Source: JAAZNO01 sp964508025 (GTDB lineage: Bacteria > Chloroflexota > Anaerolineae > B4-G1 > SLSP01). Taken from it: a DNA stretch of 64,000 bases. This document shows, piece by piece, positions 36,917-46,212 of this stretch; the first letter of the stretch is position 1, and each line of letters begins with the position of its first letter. The position numbers were made by a program, and so were the translations under genes. The DNA lies in contig CAZDSF010000004.1 of NCBI GenBank assembly GCA_964508025.1, positions 1 through 64,000 on the forward strand. Reading direction: 5' to 3'. The notes beneath the pieces are model-generated. The model was not told the DNA's origin. It saw only the letters and a program-made list of their open reading frames with translations, and ran no database searches.

Positions 36917-38314
36917 TTACAATTTGACCGTTTCGTTGCGCACGGGCGCTTCGACGCGGCGGTAGCCTAGCTCGCGTAATCCTGCCGCCAACGCCATTGC
37001 AGGCTGCTTATCTCCATGGACAAGGAAGGTCGCGCGGACGCCGGCGCTCTGCGGGCGCGCCCAGTCCAGCAAATCCTGCCGGTCCGCGTGGGCGCTGTAG
37101 CCATAGGCGACGCGCACCTGGGCTTCCAGTGGGAATTCCTCGCCGAAGATGCGCACGACCGGCTCCCGGTTGGCAATGCGTCGTCCGAGCGTGTTGGGCG
37201 CTTGCCAGCCGGTGATGAGCACCATGTTGTTGGGGTCGGTGATGGCGTGTTTGAGATGGTGCTGCACGCGGCCCGCTTCTGCCATGCCAGAAGCGCTGAT
37301 GATGATCATAGGGTTGGGCGCGGTATTGAGCGCTTTCGACTCTTCGACGCTGTGAACGTACTTGAGTCGCCGGAATCCCAGCGGATCTGTGCTCTCGACG
37401 GCTTCCAACAGGGCGCGGCTCTCGCGATCATAGCATTCCGGGTGCTGGCGGAAGACTTCGGTGACGTTGACGGCAAGCGGGCTATCCACGTAGATGGGCA
37501 CTTCGGGAATGCGGCCCTCGTGGTGCATTTCATGCAGGGTGTAGACGATCTCCTGAGTGCGGCCCACGGCGAACGCGGGGATGATGATGCGGCTCTCACG
37601 GCTGACGGCGTAGTTGACGGCGTCTGCCAGTTGCTCCCGCCCCTGTTCAATGGGAGGATGCTCGCGATCGCCATACGTGCTTTCGAGCATGAGATAATCA
37701 GCCGGCGGCATGGGGGTGGGATCGCGGACAATGGCGAGACCGGGTTGCCCCAAATCGCCGCTGAAGAGCAAGCGCACGGGCCGCCCGCGCTCTTGTGTCT
37801 CGATGAGCACCATCGCCGAGCCGAGAATATGCCCGGCGTCGAAGAAGGTGATGCGCACATCGCGGGCGATTTCCAGAGAGTGGTTGTAGCCCACGCCCAC
37901 CAGGCGTTGCAGGGCAAAGAGCGCATCCTCTTCGGTGTAGAGCGGCGCGACGGGGGGAAGCCCCTGGCGCGCGCGTTTCTTGTTGGCGTAAGCCACATCG
38001 GCTTCCTGGATGCGCCCCGAATCGGGGAGCATGGCCGCGCAGAGATCGCGGGTGGCATGGGTGGCATAGATCGGCGCGGCACAGCCTTGCGCCACCAGAT
38101 TCGGCAGATTTCCGGCATGATCAATATGTGCGTGTGAGAGCACCACGGCATCTATCTTGCGTGGGTCGAAGTCGAAGTGCTGGTTGCGTTCGTAGGATTC
38201 CTGGCGCTTCCCCTGAAACAGGCCACATTCCAGCAGGATATTCGCGCGATTGGTGCGCACCAGATACATGGAACCGGTGACGGTTCCCACGCCGCCCAAA
38301 AAGGTGATTTTCAT
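36917..38314 (-). CDS. MBL-fold beta-CASP ribonuclease (Ysh1/CPSF-like exonuclease)
   Basis: 465 residues from ATG at 38314 (AGGAGA upstream). The metallo-beta-lactamase core has the HxHxDH motif in LSHAHIDHAGNLP and the further metal ligands FFDAGHILGSAM and LFSGDLG. The beta-CASP domain follows (IIIPAFAVGRTQEIVYTLHE, IYVDSPLAVNVTEVF, IIISASGMAEAGRVQHHL), with the late His in YSAHADRQDLL. It belongs to the RNA-processing CPSF-73-like branch and probably acts as an RNase in the cytoplasm. It is distinct from RNase J, which is longer and has an extra C-terminal domain. Its neighbour on the left strand side is pyrophosphatase and on the other side RNase D. Confidence 0.88.
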   Translation of the reverse strand: MKITFLGGVGTVTGSMYLVRTNRANILLECGLFQGKRQESYERNQHFDFDPRKIDAVVLSHAHIDHAGNLPNLVAQGCAAPIYATHATRDLCAAMLPDSGRIQEADVAYANKKRARQGLPPVAPLYTEEDALFALQRLVGVGYNHSLEIARDVRITFFDAGHILGSAMVLIETQERGRPVRLLFSGDLGQPGLAIVRDPTPMPPADYLMLESTYGDREHPPIEQGREQLADAVNYAVSRESRIIIPAFAVGRTQEIVYTLHEMHHEGRIPEVPIYVDSPLAVNVTEVFRQHPECYDRESRALLEAVESTDPLGFRRLKYVHSVEESKALNTAPNPMIIISASGMAEAGRVQHHLKHAITDPNNMVLITGWQAPNTLGRRIANREPVVRIFGEEFPLEAQVRVAYGYSAHADRQDLLDWARPQSAGVRATFLVHGDKQPAMALAAGLRELGYRRVEAPVRNETVKL

Positions 38315-38420
38315 GGCGTCTCCTCTGAAAATGGTAATGGGTGAGTAGTGAGGGGTGAGCAGTTTGGTACGGCGAACTGCGTTTTGCTCATTCCAATACA
38401 AAAAACTGCTCAATCTAAAA

Positions 38421-39572
38421 TTATCGCGCCGCCAACAGGCCGAGCAGGTCAGCGCCGTAAGTTTTCTGACGCCACGGGCCGATTCCTGGCACGCTCAAAA
38501 GATCATCCAAGTGCTGCGGTGGATTCCAGGCTAAAGCCCACAGCGCAACATTGGGTAGAATCACATCGGAATCTACACCCCGACAGCTGGCAACTTCCTT
38601 GCGCCAGCTGCGGAGGATCTGATAGCGTTCCAAGACGGTGTCTGGCGGTCTTCCATCATCGCTGGGCGGTTTGGGCAACGTCTCGGCGCGCCCATTGATG
38701 ACGGCTAACAGATCGCGTCCGAAACGCCGCCGCTGCATCGGGCTGAGTCCGGCTGCCGCAAGCTCCTCGTGTGTGTGCGGCTGGATTCGCGCCAGATGCA
38801 CCATCTGCGAGTCGCCGAGCACCTTTACCGGTGGGCGATCCATGCGTTCGGCGGTGTGTTCGCGCCAGAGATGCAGCTGGTATAGCCGTTTTTTCTCAGG
38901 GATGCTAAGATCGTGCATACCCTTGATGCGCCAGAATGTGGCTGTGAGATCATGTTCGGCGGGTATGGTAACGTGCTGGGCGAGGTAGGCGAAGATCTCC
39001 TGCGCTTCTTCCCACCGTTCCTTGCTGTGCAACTCGGCAGCCTGGAGATCGCGCAACGCCAACAGGTAGTGTGTATCCGTGCGCGCGTAGGCGATGGCTT
39101 CTGGCTCCAAAGGGCGCGCGCCCCAATTGTACCGTTGGTACTTTTTGTTGGGCGGCACATTGAAGTATTGCTCCATCAGCCGCCCCAGGCCCACTGCGGG
39201 CCAACCCAGAATCCTGCCGGCCCACATGGTGTCGAATAGCCCTTCACAGTGGAAGTCAAAATCGCGGCGCAGCACGACCAGATCGTTCTCTGCCGCATGA
39301 AAGACTTTCTCGATGCTGGGTGCGGCAAAAAGCGGCTTTAGCGGACTGAGGTCCTTCAGCGCCCAAGGGTCTACCAGATAATCATCTTCGGGGATGGAGA
39401 ACTGGATCAGGCACACGTGCTCGCGGTAGGCGAACAGGCTGTTCGATTCGGTATCCACGGCGATGCGCGGTTCCTGTTGCAACCGGGTCGCCAACTGCGT
39501 GAGCGCGGACGGCGATGTTATCAGGATCGGCGGCTTTTGGCTTTTGGACTGACATCGGTTCGGGCTTTGCAT
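38421..39572 (-). CDS. rnd: Ribonuclease D
   Basis: 383 residues. The DEDDy exonuclease motifs are present: IAVDTESNSLFAYREHVCLI (motif I), VFHAAENDLVVLRRDF (motif II) and YARTDTHYLLALRDLQ (motif III with Tyr). Helical HRDC-like domains follow (VHLARIQPHTHEELAAAGLS and LDDLLSVPGIGPWRQKTYG). RNase D trims the 3' ends of tRNAs and other small RNAs. The start at 39572 is 9 bp from a good -10, so its mRNA may be leaderless. It diverges from the lipoprotein gene at 39680. Confidence 0.9.
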   Translation of the reverse strand: MQSPNRCQSKSQKPPILITSPSALTQLATRLQQEPRIAVDTESNSLFAYREHVCLIQFSIPEDDYLVDPWALKDLSPLKPLFAAPSIEKVFHAAENDLVVLRRDFDFHCEGLFDTMWAGRILGWPAVGLGRLMEQYFNVPPNKKYQRYNWGARPLEPEAIAYARTDTHYLLALRDLQAAELHSKERWEEAQEIFAYLAQHVTIPAEHDLTATFWRIKGMHDLSIPEKKRLYQLHLWREHTAERMDRPPVKVLGDSQMVHLARIQPHTHEELAAAGLSPMQRRRFGRDLLAVINGRAETLPKPPSDDGRPPDTVLERYQILRSWRKEVASCRGVDSDVILPNVALWALAWNPPQHLDDLLSVPGIGPWRQKTYGADLLGLLAAR

Positions 39573-39581
39573 AGTGTTGCC

Positions 39582-39609
39582 ATTATCGTCTCACGGGGCA
39601 GATTGTCAA
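39582..39609 (-). promoter_or_regulatory. Promoter of RNase D gene
   Basis: Minus strand: TTGACA (39604-39609, perfect consensus), 16-bp spacer, GATAAT (39582-39587), 9 bp from the ATG. Confidence 0.7.
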
Positions 39610-39644
39610 ACTGCGCCTGGATTTGGGGTAAGGACTGTGCGCTG

Positions 39645-39673
39645 TTGCCGATTCATGGAATTGCTGCTACAAT
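39645..39673 (+). promoter_or_regulatory. Promoter of the peptidase-MA lipoprotein gene
   Basis: TTGCCG (39645-39650), 17-bp spacer, TACAAT (39668-39673), 6 bp from the ATG at 39680. There is no Shine-Dalgarno sequence and the predicted start site coincides with the start codon. Confidence 0.65.
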
Positions 39674-39679
39674 CCACTT

Positions 39680-41497
39680 ATGGAAACACGGCGCAACTGG
39701 TACAGAATGGTTTTCTGTGGGTGGTTGCTCTGCGCTCTGACGGCTTGCGCGGCCTGGCCCTCGCTCGCGCCTGTGATGTCGCCGTTTGCGCCAGAACCTT
39801 CTGCGACGCCCGCCTCGCTTCCGCCTACGAGCACCGTCACGCCGTTGCCCACAGCGACGGCGGCCGCGACGGCGGCCGTGACGGCTACCGCAACGGCCTC
39901 ACCCACGCCTACCGCCACCGCGACGCCGTTGCCCGGCCCGCGTCTTGATCCCGCGCTGGTGCGCGTCTACCCATTGCCCGCGGCCATTGGCGATGCGCTC
40001 TCTCTGGATATCGAGCCGGTGTTGTCTCAAGGGTATGATGCGCCCTTTACCGTGACGCTGGCCCTGCCCGATGGACGGCTGTTTTCCAGTCCGGTTGTTC
40101 CTGTCGGCTTTGATCGGCAGCCCCGCGCGCGTTTCATTTGGGTTTGGGATACGACGGGACTTTCGGGAGCGCAGCCGATTACGGTGACATTGCTCACGCC
40201 GCCGGACATTCCAGACGGCGCGCGCGAGGACAACGTGCTGATTTTTGCCGTGCCGTTGCTCGATGCAGCGATGCTGCCGCCGCCCGAACCGGGCGCGCGT
40301 TGGGCTACGCAGACCGTCGAGGGCGTGCGGCTCTTCTACATCACCGGCTCGGCGGCAGAGCGCGATCTATCCACACTGCTGGCTCTCTCGCAGAGCGCGT
40401 ATGCGGATGTCGCGGCGCACTTCGATATGACGACGACCGAGACGGTGGATGTCTATGTGATGGATCGCATTGTCGGGCAGGGCGGCTATGCCACGAGCGA
40501 TTGGGTTGCCGTCTCGTATACTGATCGCGCTTATGCGCCGGCTGAGATGACGTTGTTGCTGCGGCACGAGCTCACGCATCGCCTCGACAGCGCCTGGCGC
40601 TGTGACGGGATGCCTTCCATGCTGCGCGAGGGGTTGGCCGTGATGGTGGCTGGCGGGCATTACTGGCCGGAATCGTTGCCGCGCAAGGCCGCCGCACTGT
40701 TGCAGACTGATGCTTATATTCCGTTAGAGCAGCTGTTGAATGATTTCTATCGCCAGCAGCATGAGATCGGTTATCTGGAGGCGGGCGCGTTGGTAGCGTA
40801 TATTGTCGAGGAGCGCGGCTGGCAAGGGATACGCACGCTTTGTGAGACTTTCGCGGCATCGCGGGCGAATGATGCTGTGCGTTTTGCGCGCGCGCTGGAG
40901 GCAGTAGCTCTGCCCGCATTGCCCCAGCTCGAGCAGGATTGGCTGCGTTGGTTGCGCGCGCTACACGTCACCGAAGCGGAAGTTCGTGTTCTTGAGGCTG
41001 AGTGGCTGTTGATGGATACTATGCGCGCCTATCAGCGCCGCTACGATCCCTCGGCGAATTTCCTTACGGGTATTCTGTTCGATCCGGCGATGGGTGCGCA
41101 GCGGGGCATCGCGGCGGATTTTGTGCGGCGTCCGCGCGACGCTCAAGCCGTGGCTCTGGAGCTTTTGTTGCAGATGGCGCAGACGGCGCTCCGCGCTGCG
41201 GACCCGGATCAAGCGGAAGCGCTTCTCGCTGTGGTGGGGGCGGCGCTTGCGGCGCCGGAGTTCGCGGCGGCGCCCGAGGCGGCCAAGATGGCGGCGCTGG
41301 TAGAGGCGGTGGTCGCCTGGGGCTATGAGCCTTATCGTACAGTTTGCGTCGCAGACGGCGCCGAAGTCGGGCAGCGCGCGCCGGGATGCGTGGTCTACGC
41401 CCTCGATCTGGCTGAGTGGCCCCTACAACGGCTGTTGTGGGCAACCCGAAGCGAGGCGACGGGTTCCTGGACGGTGGTAGGCCCCCAGACGCCTTGA
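39680..41497 (+). CDS. Lipoprotein with gluzincin (peptidase MA-like) domain
   Basis: 605 residues. A signal peptide ends in a lipobox (LCALTAC), so the protein is probably anchored to the cell surface. A Thr/Ala/Pro-rich linker (residues about 40-85) leads to a beta-rich domain and then a metallopeptidase domain with LLLRHELTHRLDS (HExxH) and a downstream Glu in MLREGLAVMVAGG. The C-terminal half is helical and Ala-rich without recognisable motifs. It is a likely extracytoplasmic zinc protease; the substrate is unknown. Confidence 0.75.
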   Translation: METRRNWYRMVFCGWLLCALTACAAWPSLAPVMSPFAPEPSATPASLPPTSTVTPLPTATAAATAAVTATATASPTPTATATPLPGPRLDPALVRVYPLPAAIGDALSLDIEPVLSQGYDAPFTVTLALPDGRLFSSPVVPVGFDRQPRARFIWVWDTTGLSGAQPITVTLLTPPDIPDGAREDNVLIFAVPLLDAAMLPPPEPGARWATQTVEGVRLFYITGSAAERDLSTLLALSQSAYADVAAHFDMTTTETVDVYVMDRIVGQGGYATSDWVAVSYTDRAYAPAEMTLLLRHELTHRLDSAWRCDGMPSMLREGLAVMVAGGHYWPESLPRKAAALLQTDAYIPLEQLLNDFYRQQHEIGYLEAGALVAYIVEERGWQGIRTLCETFAASRANDAVRFARALEAVALPALPQLEQDWLRWLRALHVTEAEVRVLEAEWLLMDTMRAYQRRYDPSANFLTGILFDPAMGAQRGIAADFVRRPRDAQAVALELLLQMAQTALRAADPDQAEALLAVVGAALAAPEFAAAPEAAKMAALVEAVVAWGYEPYRTVCVADGAEVGQRAPGCVVYALDLAEWPLQRLLWATRSEATGSWTVVGPQTP

Positions 41498-41530
41498 GCT
41501 GTCTTGAAGCGAGTGATTTTGGGTGATTGT

Positions 41531-42046
41531 ATGCGCAATCGATGGCTTGTTACGCTGGCGACGTTGCTCCTCGCTGTGACCGTGGTGTGGATCACCGATA
41601 GCGCGCTGTCCTTGACGCACGCTATGCTCTGGTGCTTTGCCGGCGCGGTGCTGCTGTGGGCTGCGGGGCTGTTCCGCGCCTGGGCGCCGTGGCTGCTCGC
41701 GCCATGCTTGTTGCCCGGCATCTATGCCCTGCTCGTGGGCTGGGTGGACTTGCGGGCGTTGTTCCCGGCGACGTTGTTGTTGGCGTTGACGTTTGCTTCC
41801 GCCCCAGATGGACAGCTTTTCGGGCGCAGCCGACGCCTGGCGGCGCTGCTGGTCTATCTCGTGCTGGGGGCGGGGGTGGCGTTGGGCGCCATGCCCGCTG
41901 CGACATGGCTCGCGGTGCTGGCGCTGCCGCTCGTGTGGCGCGCCGCGCGAACCGCGCAGCCCGGAGCCGATGGGCGCACGTTGGCTTATGCGAACACACT
42001 CCTGTTGTTATGGATAGGCTATCTCGTTCACGGCATCGTGCGTTGA
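41531..42046 (+). CDS. Small polytopic membrane protein
   Basis: 171 residues from ATG at 41531; a TTG at 41504 would add nine residues. Five to six hydrophobic helices, Ala/Leu-rich, with no conserved catalytic motif that I recognise. It is 33 bp downstream of the peptidase lipoprotein gene, on the same strand. A prenyltransferase-like origin was considered but the Asp-rich motifs are absent. Confidence 0.6.
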   Translation: MRNRWLVTLATLLLAVTVVWITDSALSLTHAMLWCFAGAVLLWAAGLFRAWAPWLLAPCLLPGIYALLVGWVDLRALFPATLLLALTFASAPDGQLFGRSRRLAALLVYLVLGAGVALGAMPAATWLAVLALPLVWRAARTAQPGADGRTLAYANTLLLLWIGYLVHGIVR

Positions 42047-42140
42047 TCTTGTGATTCACCGGGCCTTTGGCGCACCAATGAGAACGGCGCCCTTCAGTTC
42101 GCGGTACGCTTGCTGCGAGCAGGATTCGCTATTTTAAGGG

Positions 42141-43439
42141 ATGATTATGGACGTTGCGAAGCTGGAACAGGATTTGCGCGCTTATCGCCCTAATGGCGCG
42201 ACTGCGTTGCCCTCGAATTTCGTCTGGCCGCGCTACGATGGGCTATCCGTGGCAAATTTGGCGGCGACAGCGGCGCAGGCTCTCGGCGTTTCTTTGCCCG
42301 GCGCGTTGCCGCCGCTCCGTCGCGATCTGTTAGGCGATTTGCTGGATGGCGTTGAGCGCGTGGTGTTGGTGGTGCTCGACGCGCTGGGCTGGGAGCAGCT
42401 GCAATGGGTATTGGCGCGCTATCCCGATACGGGCTTCTCGCGGTTGGCGCGGCAGGGAAGGCTATTGCCGATCACCACGACTTTCCTTTCCACTACCAAC
42501 AGCGTGCTCAACACGATTTCGACAGGCCGCTCATCATTGGAGCACGGTTTGTTGGCGTATGAGCTCTATCTGCGCGAGTGGCTGATGGCGGTGGAGGCGA
42601 TCTCATTTTCCACGGTCAATGCGCCTTTTGCGGGATTGTTGGCGGGATGGGGTTTTGAAGGGGAGAAATTCATTCCTGTGCCCACAGCTGCGCAGGCGCT
42701 CAAAGCGGCGGGTGTGTCCACCTATGCGGTGACGGCGCGTCCGCTCATCGGTTCGCCGCTCTCACAGATGCAACATCGCGGCGTGGAGCAGATTCACGGC
42801 TACGGCTTCGCTTCTGAGTTCTGGTTGCTGTTGGGGCGCGTGCTGCACGAGCATCGCGGGCAGCGCTTTCTGTTGAGCGGCTATTGGAGCGGTGTGGATG
42901 GCCTGGCGCATCACTACGGGCCGCTGGATCAGACCGGCGAGTTGGAGATTCGCTCTATCGGGCAGTTGTTGGAAGCGGGCCTGTTGGAGGGGCTGGCGGC
43001 GGCGGAGCGTCGTGGGACGTTATTGTTGCTGACGGCGGATCACGGGCAGATCACGACGCCGCCGCGCGCCGCTGTGCTCTGGCAGAATCACTCCGAGCTG
43101 CACGAGGCGCTGTTCATGCCGCCGGTGGGTGAGAATCGGGTGCCGTTTTTCTATGTGCGACCGGGGCAGTACACCCGCGCGTGGAACTACTTGCATGAGC
43201 ATCTGTCGCGGCAGTTCGTCTTCTTCTCGCGGCAGGCGCTCATCGAGAGCGGGCTGTTGGGGACAGGTGTACCGCATCCGGAATTGCCGCATCGTCTCGG
43301 CGACATCATCGGCATTGCGCGAGAGGATGCATACCTGGTGCGCGATCCGGCGCTGGTGCAAAAGCTGCGCGGTCGGCATGGCGGGCTGGATGCCAGCGAG
43401 ATGCTTGTGCCGTTGTTGGCGGCGCGCTTGGATGCATGA
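42141..43439 (+). CDS. Alkaline phosphatase superfamily / phosphodiesterase-like protein
   Basis: 432 residues; ATG at 42141, with a second in-frame ATG at 42147. Features of the nucleotide pyrophosphatase branch: VVLVVLDALGWEQL (metal Asp), TTTFLSTTNSVLNTISTG with the nucleophilic Ser/Thr, SGVDGLAHHYGPLD and LLTADHGQITTP (metal His/Asp). No signal peptide is seen, so it is probably cytoplasmic. It likely hydrolyses a phosphodiester or phosphomonoester; the substrate is unknown. It is followed by homoserine dehydrogenase 31 bp downstream. Confidence 0.82.
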   Translation: MIMDVAKLEQDLRAYRPNGATALPSNFVWPRYDGLSVANLAATAAQALGVSLPGALPPLRRDLLGDLLDGVERVVLVVLDALGWEQLQWVLARYPDTGFSRLARQGRLLPITTTFLSTTNSVLNTISTGRSSLEHGLLAYELYLREWLMAVEAISFSTVNAPFAGLLAGWGFEGEKFIPVPTAAQALKAAGVSTYAVTARPLIGSPLSQMQHRGVEQIHGYGFASEFWLLLGRVLHEHRGQRFLLSGYWSGVDGLAHHYGPLDQTGELEIRSIGQLLEAGLLEGLAAAERRGTLLLLTADHGQITTPPRAAVLWQNHSELHEALFMPPVGENRVPFFYVRPGQYTRAWNYLHEHLSRQFVFFSRQALIESGLLGTGVPHPELPHRLGDIIGIAREDAYLVRDPALVQKLRGRHGGLDASEMLVPLLAARLDA

Positions 43440-43470
43440 TCGAAGCGATACTCTGAACAAGGAGCTGCAC

Positions 43471-44511
43471 ATGCGTGATATTCGTTTTGTGCTGGTTGGC
43501 CTCGGCAATTTGGGGCGGCGTTTTTGTGAACTGTTGGCGGAAAAAGATCCGCTGTTGCGCGCGCGTTATGGATTGGCTCTGCGCCTGGTCGGCGCCGCTG
43601 ACAGCCGTGGCGCGGCCTACGCGGCTGAAGGGCTGGATCTGGCGCTGGCAGCGCAGCTCAAACGTGAGGGGCGCAGCATCGCCGACTATCCCGGCGTGGG
43701 CCATCCTGGCGAGACGGCGCTGGCGCTGGTCGCTGCCGCCGAAGCGGATTTGTTGTTGGAAGCCTCGCCGGTCAATCTGGCGCAGGGCGCAGAGCCGGGT
43801 CTGAGTTGCATTCGGACGGCGCTGCGCAAAGGAATGCACGTTTCCACGCCGAACAAAGGCCCGCTGGTTGTTGCCTTTCAGGAACTGCACGCGCTGGCGG
43901 CGCAGCACGGTGTGAAGTTGCGCTTCGATGGTACCGTCGCGGGCGGGCTGCCGGCGATCAACATCGGGCAACGTGAATTGCGCGGCGCGGCTATCACCCG
44001 CCTCGAGGCGGTGCCGAACCTGGTCACAGGGTATGTGATGGATTTGTTGACCGAAGGGGTGTCTTGGGAGGCGGCGCTCGCCCAGGCGCGCGCCGAAGGA
44101 GTCCTCGAAGCCGATGCGGCGTGGGATCTCGACGGCTGGGATGCTGCCGCCAAGCTCGTCATTTTGACCCAGGCCGTTCTCGGCTATCCGGCGCGGCTGG
44201 AGGACGTGCATCGCATTGGCGTATCGGCGGTGGCGGTGACGGAGCTGCAAGCGGCGCGGAAGCGCGGCGCGCGTTATCGGCTCCTGGCTATCGCCGAGCG
44301 GCGTGATGGCGGCGACTGCCGCCTCTCCGTGACGCCGGTGCCGTTGCGTGCGGAGCATCCGTTGGGGAATCTGGGCCGCAAGCAGATGGGCGTGGTCTAC
44401 CATACGGATATCTTCGGCAGCGTCACTGCGATTATCGAAGAGTTGACGCCCGTGCCCTCGGCGGCCTCGATGTTGCGCGATATTCTCGATATCTATGCGC
44501 CCTCAAATTGA
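43471..44511 (+). CDS. hom: Homoserine dehydrogenase
   Basis: 346 residues from ATG at 43471 with AAGGAG upstream. The NAD(P)-binding fold starts RFVLVGLGNLGRRFCELL. The catalytic domain has STPNKGPLVVAFQELH, RFDGTVAGGLPAINIGQREL and WDLDGWDAAAKLVILTQAV (catalytic Asp and Lys). There is no C-terminal ACT domain, so feedback by threonine through ACT is not expected. It reduces aspartate semialdehyde to homoserine for Thr/Met synthesis. It resembles the short homoserine dehydrogenase forms seen in archaea and Chloroflexota. No threonine-pathway genes adjoin it. Confidence 0.88.
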   Translation: MRDIRFVLVGLGNLGRRFCELLAEKDPLLRARYGLALRLVGAADSRGAAYAAEGLDLALAAQLKREGRSIADYPGVGHPGETALALVAAAEADLLLEASPVNLAQGAEPGLSCIRTALRKGMHVSTPNKGPLVVAFQELHALAAQHGVKLRFDGTVAGGLPAINIGQRELRGAAITRLEAVPNLVTGYVMDLLTEGVSWEAALAQARAEGVLEADAAWDLDGWDAAAKLVILTQAVLGYPARLEDVHRIGVSAVAVTELQAARKRGARYRLLAIAERRDGGDCRLSVTPVPLRAEHPLGNLGRKQMGVVYHTDIFGSVTAIIEELTPVPSAASMLRDILDIYAPSN

Positions 44512-44552
44512 TTTTCATCCAGGGGCTTAGGGCGGTATTGGGAGGCGTTTAC

Positions 44553-45101
44553 ATGCGGCCAGGGTGGCTGGTGGTGTGGTTATTGATTTTGGCGACGGCC
44601 TGTCGGTCCCCGGAGGTTGTCGCCCCTGTAGACGAACAGGAGGGAACCATGGGATTTACATTGACGAGTACGGCATTTGCACACGGCGAGGCGATTCCAA
44701 AGTTGTACACCTGTGATGGCAAGGATCTCTCTCCGCCTCTGGCATGGAGCGGCGCGCCTGCCGGAACGCGCAGTTTTGTGCTCATTTGTGATGATCCCGA
44801 CGCGCCGGTGGGCGTTTGGGATCACTGGTTGCTGTTCAACATCCCGGCGACGGTGGATGGGTTGCCGGAAGGCGTGGCGGAACGCACTGATGGCAGCCTG
44901 TATGGCAAGAATAGCTGGCGGCGACAGGATTACGGCGGGCCTTGTCCGCCTGGCGGCGTGCATCGCTACTTCTTCAAGCTCTATGCGCTGGATACGACGC
45001 TGAGTCTCCGCGCGGGCGCTTCCAAGCGGGATATCGAGCGCGCGATGGAGGGCCACATCCTGGCTCGCGCCGAGCTGGTGGGGACTTACACGCGCCGTTG
45101 A
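44553..45101 (+). CDS. YbhB/YbcL-type PEBP (Raf-kinase-inhibitor-like) lipoprotein
   Basis: 182 residues from ATG at 44553 (GGGAGG upstream). A lipoprotein signal (LVVWLLILATAC) precedes a phosphatidylethanolamine-binding-protein fold: IPKLYTCDGKDLSPPLAWSG, FVLICDDPDAPVGVWDHWLL, GKNSWRRQDYGGPCPPGGVH and YFFKLYALDTTLSL. The anion-binding pocket residues (Asp-Pro-Asp and His) are present. Bacterial members have no established role. It overlaps nothing and is 41 bp after hom. Confidence 0.88.
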   Translation: MRPGWLVVWLLILATACRSPEVVAPVDEQEGTMGFTLTSTAFAHGEAIPKLYTCDGKDLSPPLAWSGAPAGTRSFVLICDDPDAPVGVWDHWLLFNIPATVDGLPEGVAERTDGSLYGKNSWRRQDYGGPCPPGGVHRYFFKLYALDTTLSLRAGASKRDIERAMEGHILARAELVGTYTRR

Positions 45102-45189
45102 GCCGTCCATACTTTCCGAAGGCGTGTTGCGGTTTTCTTTTTCATCCTTCCGCCTTCATCCTTCATAATTTTCAGAGGAGGCTAAGACA

Positions 45190-46146
45190 ATGAAGTATCG
45201 TAATTTGGGACGTTCGAGTTTGAAAGTGAGCGCTATCTCCTTGGGGGCGTGGCTCACCTTTGGCGGCACCGAGGATATCGAAATGACCCGCGCCTGCGTC
45301 AAAACCGCTGTCGAGCAGGGGGTCAATTTTCTCGATTTGGCGGATGTGTATGCAGGCGGTGAAGCCGAGCGTGTTGTCGGGAAGGCCATTCACGACTTGG
45401 GATTGCCCCGGCATCACCTGGTCATCAGCAGCAAGGCTTTCTGGCCCATGAGCGGCGATGTCAACGACCGGGGACTCAGCCGCAAGCATCTCATGGAATC
45501 GGTCGAAGGCTCGCTGCGGCGCCTTGGCACCGATTACCTGGATCTCTACTTCTGCCATCGCTTCGATCCAGAGACGCCGCTCGATGAAGTTGTGCGCGCG
45601 ATGGATGATCTGGTACACCAGGGCAAGATTCTGTACTGGGGTACCAGTGTGTGGACTGCGGCGCAGATCGAGGCGGCGGTGGGGACGGCGTTCCGCTTCA
45701 ATGCGTATTTACCGCAGGTGGAGCAGCCGCGTTACAATATGCTTGATCGCCATATCGAGCCGGAGATTCTGCCCACGGCGGTGAAGAATGGCATGGGGGT
45801 GGTGGTCTTCAGCCCGCTGGCGCAGGGGTTGCTTACCGGCAAGTACAATGAGGGCATTCCGGCAGGCACGCGCGGGGCCGATAGTCGCTGGCTTGAGGGC
45901 GATCTGACAGAGAGCAATCTCAGCAAGGTGCGCCAGCTTAGCGCGTTGGCGGAGCAGCTGGGAATCACCATGGCGCAACTCGCGTTGGCGTGGGTGCTGC
46001 GCCGCCCCGAAATCAGTTCTGCGATTACCGGCGCGACCAAACCCCAGCACGTGCTGAGCAACGTTGCCGCTGCCGGCATCACATTGGCTTCTGATGTGCT
46101 GACAGAGATCGAGTTGATTCTGGAAAACGATCCTCTACGCCGCTAA
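45190..46146 (+). CDS. Aldo/keto reductase
   Basis: 318 residues with an AKR (beta/alpha)8 barrel, closest to the YghZ/voltage-gated-channel-beta-subunit type: MKYRNLGRSSLKVSAISLGA, NFLDLADVYAGGEAERVVGK (Asp and Tyr of the catalytic tetrad), LVISSKAFWPM (Lys), LDLYFCHRFDPETP (His), then FSPLAQGLLTGKY and SSAITGATKPQHV for NADPH binding. It reduces carbonyl compounds with NADPH; the physiological substrate is unknown. AGAGGAGG precedes the ATG. The upstream spacer contains a short tandem repeat (TTCATCC units, about 45140-45165). Confidence 0.9.
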   Translation: MKYRNLGRSSLKVSAISLGAWLTFGGTEDIEMTRACVKTAVEQGVNFLDLADVYAGGEAERVVGKAIHDLGLPRHHLVISSKAFWPMSGDVNDRGLSRKHLMESVEGSLRRLGTDYLDLYFCHRFDPETPLDEVVRAMDDLVHQGKILYWGTSVWTAAQIEAAVGTAFRFNAYLPQVEQPRYNMLDRHIEPEILPTAVKNGMGVVVFSPLAQGLLTGKYNEGIPAGTRGADSRWLEGDLTESNLSKVRQLSALAEQLGITMAQLALAWVLRRPEISSAITGATKPQHVLSNVAAAGITLASDVLTEIELILENDPLRR

Positions 46147-46175
46147 CGCGATGCTTTGAGGGCGCGCCCTGTCCG

Positions 46176-46204
46176 CTGGACGCGGCGCGCTCTCGGCGTA
46201 TAAT
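46176..46204 (+). promoter_or_regulatory. Probable promoter of the anchored hypothetical protein gene
   Basis: CTGGAC (46176-46181), 17-bp spacer, TATAAT (46199-46204), 8 bp from the ATG at 46213. There is no Shine-Dalgarno, so a leaderless mRNA is predicted. Confidence 0.5.
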
Positions 46205-46212
46205 GGGCGTGG